Below are positions 1-4,567 of a stretch of DNA of 6,603 nt, in pieces (positions within the stretch are counted from its first letter, which is position 1; every line of letters begins with the position of its first letter). Both the position numbers and the translations under genes were made by a program. The notes under the pieces were generated by a model. That model ran no database searches. It saw only the letters and a list, made by a program, of their open reading frames with translations, and had not been told where the DNA came from. The stretch is from Firmicutes bacterium UBA911. GTDB taxonomy: Bacteria > Bacillota > Desulfotomaculia > Desulfotomaculales > Desulforudaceae. The stretch lies in assembly GCA_002294005.1 (NCBI GenBank), contig DBEH01000032.1:1-6603 (forward strand), read 5' to 3'.

Positions 1-14
1 CGCTGCAAAACTGC

Positions 15-31
15 GCCTGGCTTTGTCAGGC
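15..31 (-). terminator. Possible terminator downstream of SPOCS-like gene 1
   Basis: Read on the minus strand, a short stem (GCCTG pairing with CAGGC, 7-nt loop) is followed after a few bases by a TTTT run (plus-strand AAAA at 7-10). It lies about 90 nt beyond the stop of the minus-strand gene ending at 120. The stem is only 5 bp plus a possible extra pair beyond a mismatch, so this is a weak terminator prediction based on position and shape alone. Confidence 0.3.
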
Positions 32-40
32 TCGCCGTCC

Positions 41-73
41 GGTGCTCACGTACCACCCAGTACGCTCCGCGCC
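41..73. repeat. Imperfect palindrome, possible intergenic repeat
   Basis: Two nested paired segments are visible: CGTAC at 49-53 with GTACG at 60-64 around a 6-nt loop, and GGTGC at 41-45 with GCGCC at 69-73 (one G-U pair) outside a small internal loop. The element lies in noncoding DNA just past a gene end, as short intergenic repeats often do. Only one copy is in the window, so its repetitive nature is inference. Confidence 0.3.
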
Positions 74-119
74 GCCCGGCTTCGCCGCATCAAGCCATGC
101 TTGTTTTTCGCGGTCTCTC

Positions 120-641
120 CTAGCAGAACGTGGGGGCGGCGTTGATCTTGAGAATCTCTTCCCTGCCGACCACAATGCACAATTCCACAACCGCTTTGAG
201 AAGCAGAGCAACGGTTGGTACCAATACTCCCCCGACAACCGCATACTGCGTAATGGGCGTATCGACCACCCCTAGTACTTGGATGTCGTGCTTCTGGATA
301 TTGTCACCAGGCAGAACGCCCGGGCATTCAACGACGCCCTGGAAGGGGACATTCACGGTGATATCCACCAGATTAATGATCTCGGCAACGACAATGCTCA
401 AGGTCACGGGGACATAGCCGATGTTGACGACTTTGTTCGGCACGGCTTCAAGCACTTGGATCACCGGCGTACCGACGGCGGTGATTGTTGCTTGGACCTG
501 GTCCAGAAGGGCAACATCGACACCAGCCAACGGAATTGCAAGATCACCGAATTCGTTGACGCGTTCCTGACAGAGCACCCGCAGTGATTTCAGGCGTTGG
601 TTGACGAACTGCGACGGCACGATTTGATTGACAAACGCCAT
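120..641 (-). CDS. SPOCS/DUF3794-like protein, paralogue 1 (173 aa)
   Basis: A 173-residue protein with no signal peptide or clear membrane helix. It is rich in Val, Ile and Leu in an alternating beta pattern. Its core at about residues 98-122 (VPFQGVVECPG then LPGD and QKHDIQV) matches the shape of the SPOCS/DUF3794 domain (hydrophobic-PF, PG, PGD, then a beta strand ending in V), followed at 147-166 by the usual last strand (LLLKAVVELCIVV) and REEILKI. In SipL this domain family serves spore-coat assembly in the mother cell; other members are uncharacterised, so the role here is inferred only. It is clearly paralogous to the next two genes. Cysteines lie at 24, 106, 155 and at the very last position (173). 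The start is ATG at 641, chosen because AAGGAGG lies 9 nt upstream (651-657); an upstream in-frame start at 740 lacks this and would run back towards the previous gene. Confidence 0.85.
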   Translation of the reverse strand: MAFVNQIVPSQFVNQRLKSLRVLCQERVNEFGDLAIPLAGVDVALLDQVQATITAVGTPVIQVLEAVPNKVVNIGYVPVTLSIVVAEIINLVDITVNVPFQGVVECPGVLPGDNIQKHDIQVLGVVDTPITQYAVVGGVLVPTVALLLKAVVELCIVVGREEILKINAAPTFC

Positions 642-650
642 TGGGGAATT

Positions 651-657
651 CCTCCTT
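651..657 (-). promoter_or_regulatory. Shine-Dalgarno of SPOCS-like gene 1
   Basis: Minus-strand AAGGAGG lies 9 nt before the ATG at 641. It decides the start against the longer open frame that begins at 740. Confidence 0.85.
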
Positions 658-739
658 ACTATGATGATGCTGCATTCTATTCCATATAAACCCAAAAGGT
701 GACAGCGCCGCCCCTTTAATAGTAAAAATTTTCCTGGCA

Positions 740-756
740 CCCGGTCGCCGTCCGGG
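740..756 (-). terminator. Weak hairpin after SPOCS-like gene 2
   Basis: CCCGG at 740-744 pairs with CCGGG at 752-756 around a 7-nt loop, directly after the stop of the gene ending at 759. On the minus strand an AAAATTTTT stretch follows about 11 nt later (725-733). The stem is short and the T-run distant, so a true terminator is uncertain; it may be only a weak pause before the next gene. Confidence 0.25.
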
Positions 757-758
757 GT

Positions 759-1268
759 TTAGCAGAACACTTCGACGGCGTTTACTTTCAGCACCGTTTC
801 GCGAACAACAATGATGCACATTTGGAGAACCGCTTTCAAGACCAGGTTGAGTACGAGCAGGTTCGTGCCGGAGTCGAGCAACTGTACCGGCGCAATGCTG
901 AAGCCTTCGACCTGGACGTCGTGCTTCTGCACGATGTCGCCGGGCAACGCCCCGGGGAACTCCAGGACCCCCTGGAACGGGATTTCAAGCAATTGAATGA
1001 TCACCAAGCCGTTTGCGGAGAGTGAAGCCGGCACCACCCCTTGGTTAATCACCTTGCGGGGGAACACTTCCAAGACACGAAGCTGAGGCACTCCAACCAT
1101 GCTGAGAGTGACGGGGGGTTCTAATCGTCCCGTCGATGGATCCATTACCACCCCGGCAGGGGCACGGACGGTAACGTCACCGGATTCCTGAACAAACTGC
1201 TGTCCAATCACCAGCGGGGCCTTGATGCGCTGATCAAACTTGTTTTCAGACGGACAGGGGTACGGCAT
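759..1268 (-). CDS. SPOCS/DUF3794-like protein, paralogue 2 (169 aa)
   Basis: A 169-residue protein clearly homologous to the gene that follows it. The core at residues 96-120 reads IPFQGVLEFPG, LPGD, QKHDVQV, nearly the same as in paralogue 1, and the tail LKAVLQMCIIVVRETVLKVNAVEVFC aligns with paralogue 1's tail, again ending in Phe-Cys. The N-terminal half carries a different segment (PAGVVMDPSTGRLEPPVTL) that is matched in paralogue 3 (PVGVGIDKTTGGLDHPVRL) but not in paralogue 1. The family resembles SPOCS/DUF3794; function is unknown, with a spore-surface role suggested only by family. The start is ATG at 1268, with AAGGAGG 10 nt upstream (1279-1285). Its ribosome binding site comes only about 8 nt after the T-run of a strong hairpin, so expression probably depends on read-through from the upstream gene. 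Confidence 0.85.
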   Translation of the reverse strand: MPYPCPSENKFDQRIKAPLVIGQQFVQESGDVTVRAPAGVVMDPSTGRLEPPVTLSMVGVPQLRVLEVFPRKVINQGVVPASLSANGLVIIQLLEIPFQGVLEFPGALPGDIVQKHDVQVEGFSIAPVQLLDSGTNLLVLNLVLKAVLQMCIIVVRETVLKVNAVEVFC

Positions 1269-1293
1269 CTTGGGAAAACCTCCTTAGTGTGTC

Positions 1294-1330
1294 TAAAAAG
1301 CGTGTTGCGTCCCCATCGGGGACGCAACAC
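1294..1330 (-). terminator. Strong intrinsic terminator or attenuator between SPOCS-like genes 3 and 2
   Basis: GTGTTGCGTCCCC at 1302-1314 pairs perfectly over 13 bp with its complement at 1318-1330 around a 3-nt loop. On the minus strand the stem is followed by GCTTTTT (plus-strand AAAAA at 1294-1298). This is a textbook intrinsic terminator for the gene ending at 1330, whose stop codon it abuts. Because the next gene's Shine-Dalgarno starts just beyond it and no space remains for a promoter, it may act as a partial terminator or as an mRNA-stabilising hairpin. Confidence 0.85.
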
Positions 1331-1911
1331 TAATAAAACAGCTCGATTTTCGACCCCTTTTTCTTCGGGCACGGTTTTTCCACCACCGGAATGGTTAGGA
1401 TCTCCTCCCGGGCGACAATAAGCCGAACCCTGAGGATTACCTTGACCACCAGTTTGATCTTCATTCCCACTCCTGGACCCGTGTGGTCCGGAAAACCGAA
1501 AACCAGCAACGACTCAACCTTCGGGAATTCCTGAACGTGATCACCCGGCCTGATACCCTTGATTTTCAGGATGGACTGTACGGGAAGCAGGAGGTGTTTG
1601 ACGATCTCCTTTTTGGTGGGACAAGGATCGGGATCATGGTTCTCAATAGTAAGCCTGACTTTGACCGAACCGTGGTTGATGAGCAAGCCTTTTAGAACCG
1701 TTGGTTTCAGAACCACATCGTCAACCAGTTCCAAACGTACGGGATGGTCGAGCCCGCCGGTCGTTTTGTCAATCCCAACCCCTACCGGCGCGGGGATGGC
1801 CAGTTCAGCAACCTTGAGCACTTTTCGATCGAACAGCACCACCAGGGACTTAACGTCTTTGGTCGTCAGCTTGGGCTTGGGCAATTTTCCTCTGATATCG
1901 ATTTCCTCCAC
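1330..1911 (-). CDS. SPOCS/DUF3794-like protein, paralogue 3 (193 aa)
   Basis: The first and longest gene of the minus-strand trio, 193 residues. The core at about 108-133 (LLLPVQSILKIKG, then RPGDHVQEFPKVE) and the tail at 154-174 (VVKVILRVRLIVAREEILTI) align with the same positions of its two downstream paralogues, but divergence is larger. It is more charged: a Lys-rich N-terminus (GKLPKPKLTTKDVK), an Asp/Pro/Cys insert at 92-98 and a basic tail PCPKKKGSK followed by IELFY instead of a final Cys. No signal peptide or membrane helix is visible. The start is GTG at 1911, preceded by a GAGGGG about 9 nt upstream; no better ATG exists in frame. Assignment to the SPOCS/DUF3794 family is by pattern and by paralogy; function is unknown. 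Confidence 0.8.
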   Translation of the reverse strand: MEEIDIRGKLPKPKLTTKDVKSLVVLFDRKVLKVAELAIPAPVGVGIDKTTGGLDHPVRLELVDDVVLKPTVLKGLLINHGSVKVRLTIENHDPDPCPTKKEIVKHLLLPVQSILKIKGIRPGDHVQEFPKVESLLVFGFPDHTGPGVGMKIKLVVKVILRVRLIVAREEILTIPVVEKPCPKKKGSKIELFY

Positions 1912-2232
1912 GTCAATAACCCCTCTCTGGAGGCTTAAAAACCACGGTGTCCAGGACGGTGTCCCGGAAAGAATGGCTTATAAGCCCCCGAAAAAAATGC
2001 TGCGTACCTGTAGCAATATATGAAAGACGTGGAATATTGGTTATGTTTTCTTGACCCTGGGGAAGACTCTGCATTGACGTCCTCCCAGCCATGTGTTCAA
2101 ACCCATAGGCAAGCCGGACTCCCTTCTGGCCTCGGGTGCCCCGCAACTCAACAACCGCAACTCCCTCGGAAATAGAATCTGGGATGGCATTTGACGTTAG
2201 TGAGGTCCTCGCCTTACCCCGGGCGGAAATGG
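1912..2232. other. Gene-free interval upstream of the SPOCS-like trio
   Basis: No convincing gene is seen on either strand. A minus-strand open frame of 77 codons (2146-1913, TTG start) has no Shine-Dalgarno at proper spacing and no recognisable motif. The interval is less GC-rich than amtB. It contains a 12-bp perfect palindrome GGCTTATAAGCC at 1975-1986 and the candidate promoter annotated separately. It probably holds the leader and control region of the gene starting at 1911. Confidence 0.5.
2014..2042 (-). promoter_or_regulatory. Candidate sigma-K-like promoter for the SPOCS-like trio
   Basis: On the minus strand AACC (2042-2039) is followed by a 16-bp spacer and CATATATTG (2022-2014). 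This fits the Bacillus sigma-K pattern mACm, 16-17 bp, CATAnnnTA at all but one defined position (G for the last A). It lies about 100 nt before the GTG start at 1911. The pattern carries little information and chance matches are common in AT-rich stretches, so it is only suggestive, supported by the spore-coat association of the family. Confidence 0.25.
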
Positions 2233-2274
2233 GGAGGCCCCTGCGCGAACTCCACCGTCCGGACAGGGGCCTCC
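2233..2274 (-). terminator. Probable amtB terminator hairpin
   Basis: GGAGGCCCCTG at 2233-2243 pairs perfectly over 11 bp with CAGGGGCCTCC at 2264-2274, with a 20-nt loop. It sits about 40 nt after the amtB stop. The minus-strand sequence beyond it (CCATTTCC) has only a short T-run, so it may be a weak intrinsic terminator or an mRNA 3'-end stabiliser. Confidence 0.55.
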
Positions 2275-2311
2275 TCGCCCCGGTATTCTGTTTTACCAGG
2301 CGCTTCGGTGC

Positions 2312-3706
2312 TCAGCGCGCGCCGGACGGGGCCGGGGCCTCGCTCCGGACCGCCGCCGGGATTCCCGGCGGTTCGCGGTACAGCACTCCGCCGCCCACGT
2401 AGTCGCTGTAGCCGTCCTCGCCGTGCTGCGCGATGTCCAGACCGGTGTCCTCGGCGTTCGCGCCCGCCCGCAGCGGCACGAAAACGCCCACGAGCTTCAG
2501 GATGACGAAAGTGGCCAGGCCCACGAAGACGATGGTGGCCGCCACGCCGATCGCCTGGATGCCGAGCTGCGCCGGGTTGCCGGCCAGGAGACCGTCCACG
2601 CCGCCGACCGAGGCGGTGGCGAAGACGCCGGTCGCCAGGGCGCCCCAGGTGCCGCCCACGCCGTGGATGCCGAAAACGTCCAGCGAGTCGTCATAGCCGA
2701 GTTTGTGCTTCAGCATCGTCACGGCGACAAAGCAGAACAGCCCGCCGCCGAAACCGATGGCGATCGCCGCCAGGGGCGTCACGAAACCGGCGGCCGGAGT
2801 GATCGCCACCAAGCCGGCGATGCAGCCCGACGCCGTGCCCAGAATGGTCGGCTTGCCGTGCCGCAGCCAATCGGCGAAGGCCCAGGTCATGGCCGCCGCC
2901 GCCGCGGCGATCTGGGTCACCACGAAGGCGTTCGCAGCCCGCACGCCCGCCTCCAGCGCGCTGCCGGCGTTGAAACCGAACCAGCCGAACCAGAGCAGAG
3001 CCGCCCCCAGCATCACCATCGGCAGGTGGTGCGGCGGCATCGGCCGCTTCCCGAAGCCCCGGCGCGCCCCGAGCACCAGGCAGCCGACCAGGCCGGCGAT
3101 ACCTGAGCTGATGTGCACCACCTTTCCGCCGGCGAAGTCCAACACCCCCAGTCCAGCCAGCCAGCCGCCGCCCCAAATCCAATGGCAGAGCGGGGAGTAG
3201 ACGAAGGTCGCCCAGAGCACCCCGAAAATCACCCAGGCGGAAAATCGCATCCGTTCGGCAAAAGCGCCGGAAATCAGGGCCACCGTCAGGGCCGCGAACA
3301 TCATCTGGAATACCGCGAAGGCGGTATGCGGCAGGGTGTACACGACGTCCGCCCCCACACCCTTAAACCCCAGGAACTCCAAGGAACCGATCAGACCGGC
3401 GGTGCCGGTGCCAAACGCCAGGGAATAACCCCACAGCACCCACACCACGGTGATCAGCCCAAGCATCGCAAAACTCATCATCAACGTGTTCACCACGTTC
3501 TTCCTCGAAACCATGCCGCCGTAAAACAGGGCCAGACCGGGAATCATCAACATCACCAGCGCGGCCGAGACCAAAACGAAACCGGTGTCGGCCGGGCTCG
3601 CCGCCGCTTCGCCAGCCAGGGCCAGGCCGGGAAGCGCCGTCAGTACCGCCGTGAACGGCAGGATCACCCGCCAGCGCAAACGCCCCTTAAGTCGCTGTGC
3701 CCGCAT
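2312..3706 (-). CDS. amtB: Ammonium transporter AmtB
   Basis: A 464-residue Amt/Mep/Rh-family channel that conducts ammonium across the cytoplasmic membrane. Residues 1-31 form a signal peptide (basic start, hydrophobic stretch, ALA then GEAAAS), as in E. coli AmtB, followed by about 11 membrane helices. The family signature DFAGGKVVHISSG lies at 190-202; the pore twin histidines are H198 and H348 (in FGIHGVGGTWG), matching E. coli H168 and H318. The Phe-gate region AVFQMMFAAL (131-140), AERMRFSAW (150-158), HWIWGGGWL (175-183) and WFGWFGFNAGSAL (239-251) are all present. The cytosolic tail keeps DTGLDIAQHGEDGYSDY (420-436), the conserved region that contacts PII. The start at 3706 is chosen over the longer frame to 3802 because AAAGGAG lies 11 nt upstream and the signal peptide begins there. 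It follows the PII gene by 135 nt on the same strand. The protein appears intact. Confidence 0.97.
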   Translation of the reverse strand: MRAQRLKGRLRWRVILPFTAVLTALPGLALAGEAAASPADTGFVLVSAALVMLMIPGLALFYGGMVSRKNVVNTLMMSFAMLGLITVVWVLWGYSLAFGTGTAGLIGSLEFLGFKGVGADVVYTLPHTAFAVFQMMFAALTVALISGAFAERMRFSAWVIFGVLWATFVYSPLCHWIWGGGWLAGLGVLDFAGGKVVHISSGIAGLVGCLVLGARRGFGKRPMPPHHLPMVMLGAALLWFGWFGFNAGSALEAGVRAANAFVVTQIAAAAAAMTWAFADWLRHGKPTILGTASGCIAGLVAITPAAGFVTPLAAIAIGFGGGLFCFVAVTMLKHKLGYDDSLDVFGIHGVGGTWGALATGVFATASVGGVDGLLAGNPAQLGIQAIGVAATIVFVGLATFVILKLVGVFVPLRAGANAEDTGLDIAQHGEDGYSDYVGGGVLYREPPGIPAAVRSEAPAPSGAR

Positions 3707-3841
3707 CGTGCCTTCAACTCCTTTTTCAGATGCCCGGGAATGATCCCTGCCCGGAAAACAAGGCACCCCGGGGGATTTAGTGGTCCCATTAATTGGACTC
3801 ACCGCTCACGGCGCCGTTGCCCGCTTTCAGTTCGGTGACTG

Positions 3842-4177
3842 CTAAATGGCCGCGTCACCGGATTCACCCGTCCTGATCCTGACCGCCGTCTCGACCGGGT
3901 AGATGAAGATCTTCCCGTCTCCGACCTCGCCCGTCCGGGCCACCGTGGTGATCGTCCCGACCACATGGTCCAGCACGGCCTCCTGCACCACGACTTCGAT
4001 CTTCACCTTGGGCAGAAGCTTGATGAACTCCGTGCCCCGGTAGATTTCCCGCTGCCCGTGCTGCAGGCCGCAGCCCAAAACGTCGGTGACGGTCATCCCC
4101 TTGATTCCGAACTTCCCCAGCGCCTGCTTCACTTCTTCGAACTTGCCGGGTCTGATTACCGCCTCGATCTTCTTCAC
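3842..4177 (-). CDS. glnK: Nitrogen regulatory PII protein (GlnK/GlnB)
   Basis: A 111-residue PII protein, a trimeric cytosolic sensor of ATP/ADP and 2-oxoglutarate that binds and blocks the AmtB channel when nitrogen is plentiful. Linkage directly upstream of amtB favours the GlnK name. Conserved features are the start KKIEAVIRP, GMTVTDVLGCG (27-37), Gln39, the LPKVKIE strand with Lys57 (Lys58 of E. coli), and the C-terminal signature RTGEVGDGKIFIYPV with RIRTGESGDAAI at the end. The T-loop reads REIYRGTEFIKLLPK: Arg47, which plugs the Amt pore in E. coli, is kept, but position 51 is Phe rather than the uridylylated Tyr, and the loop is one residue shorter than in E. coli (111 versus 112 aa in total). 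The start is GTG at 4177, with a perfect AAAGGAGGTGA just upstream (4184-4194). It is driven by the promoter at 4321-4349. Confidence 0.97.
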   Translation of the reverse strand: MKKIEAVIRPGKFEEVKQALGKFGIKGMTVTDVLGCGLQHGQREIYRGTEFIKLLPKVKIEVVVQEAVLDHVVGTITTVARTGEVGDGKIFIYPVETAVRIRTGESGDAAI

Positions 4178-4183
4178 GCCGTC

Positions 4184-4194
4184 TCACCTCCTTT
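4184..4194 (-). promoter_or_regulatory. Strong Shine-Dalgarno of glnK fixing a GTG start
   Basis: Minus-strand AAAGGAGGTGA, complementary to nearly the whole anti-SD tail of 16S rRNA, ends 6 nt before the GTG at 4177. It rules out an alternative frame beginning at 4187. Confidence 0.85.
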
Positions 4195-4243
4195 CGTTCA
4201 ACCGTTGCGGGGCCGGCAACCCGCCCGGTCCTGGAAAATAGAT

Positions 4244-4269
4244 AGGCGCCCCCAAAAAGAAGGGCGCCT
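4244..4269 (-). promoter_or_regulatory. Hairpin in the glnK leader, possible attenuator
   Basis: AGGCGCCC at 4244-4251 pairs perfectly with GGGCGCCT at 4262-4269 around a 10-nt loop. On the minus strand the stem is followed by ATCTATTTTCC, a poor T-run. It sits in the glnK transcript about 65 nt before the start codon, so premature termination or mRNA stabilisation are both possible. A further hairpin (CGATAC 4282-4287 with GTATCG 4294-4299) precedes it in the same leader. Confidence 0.5.
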
Positions 4270-4308
4270 CTGGCCTGATTTCGATACCTCAGTGTATCGC
4301 CGGTATGT

Positions 4309-4323
4309 AATTACGCCGTAATT
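4309..4323. promoter_or_regulatory. Palindrome over the glnK start site, possible operator
   Basis: AATTAC at 4309-4314 is inverted at 4318-4323 (GTAATT) around GCC; the symmetry continues partly outward. It overlaps the -10 box and the expected transcription start of glnK-amtB, the usual position of a repressor operator. It does not fit the TnrA/GlnR consensus TGTNA-N7-TNACA, so the binding protein, if any, is unknown. Confidence 0.35.
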
Positions 4324-4349
4324 GTATCCGCCGCTCCCGCCTTCGTCAA
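4321..4349 (-). promoter_or_regulatory. Sigma-A promoter of glnK-amtB
   Basis: On the minus strand TTGACG (4349-4344) is separated by exactly 17 bp from TACAAT (4326-4321). This is five of six matches to consensus in each box with optimal spacing. The expected start is near 4314, giving a leader of about 135 nt before the glnK start. No sigma-54 pattern (TGGCAC-N5-TTGCA) is seen for these genes. Confidence 0.75.
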
Positions 4350-4401
4350 GCCTCTCCGGCAATGAATCCTGTATACAATCTATGGAATTATTTCCCGAGG
4401 G

Positions 4402-4456
4402 ATTGCCCGGCAAGGGCAATGTCAAGTCGCCGGTCTCCCCCGTAAGATGGGGAGAC
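4402..4456 (+). promoter_or_regulatory. Two hairpins in the asnB leader
   Basis: ATTGCCC at 4402-4408 pairs with GGGCAAT at 4414-4420 (7 bp, 5-nt loop), and GTCTCCCC at 4433-4440 pairs with GGGGAGAC at 4449-4456 (8 bp, 8-nt loop). Both are perfect and lie between the divergent promoter region and asnB. A plus-strand promoter could begin near TATACAAT (4372-4379), but no good -35 box is visible, so the transcript start is uncertain. Confidence 0.45.
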
Positions 4457-4488
4457 AACCGAAAAACTTTTAATGACTCAAGGCAACG

Positions 4489-4548
4489 GCGCCACGAGTT
4501 CAAGAGTTCGGAGCGGAACTCATCGTGGCGCTGTTTCTTGTGCTTTTA
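4489..4548 (+). terminator. Terminator-like hairpin (possible attenuator) before asnB
   Basis: GCGCCAC (4489-4495) pairs with GTGGCGC (4525-4531) and GAGTTC (4496-4501) with GAACTC (4516-4521), giving 13 bp interrupted by a 3-nt bulge, followed by TGTTTCTTGTGCTTTT. A second GAGTTC copy at 4504-4509 could pair with the same GAACTC, offering an alternative fold. It ends about 20 nt before the asnB start, a position typical of leader attenuators. No T-box (TGGNACCGCG) or known glutamine riboswitch core was recognised. Confidence 0.55.
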
Positions 4549-4567
4549 GAAAGGGGAGCCACTGCAG

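Noticed and set aside
641..690. Sigma-E/sigma-G-like promoter (GGAATA with CATAGTA) before SPOCS-like gene 1
   Set aside because: The spacing is only 14 bp and the -10-like element abuts the Shine-Dalgarno, so the transcript would start within it.
1913..2146. Minus-strand 77-codon open frame upstream of the SPOCS-like trio
   Set aside because: TTG start without a well-placed Shine-Dalgarno, no recognisable motif, and it covers the region expected to hold the promoter and leader. A tiny real gene cannot be fully excluded.
3707..3802. N-terminal extension of AmtB to 3802
   Set aside because: The extension has no hydrophobic or conserved character, while the ATG at 3706 has a Shine-Dalgarno and begins a typical signal peptide.
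2423..3838. Long plus-strand open frames opposite amtB
   Set aside because: They are low-complexity, His/Arg/Gln-rich translations opposite a complete Amt protein and lack start signals.
4380..4567. T-box or glutamine riboswitch in the asnB leader
   Set aside because: No TGGNACCGCG antiterminator sequence and no glnA-RNA conserved core could be found; only generic hairpins are visible.
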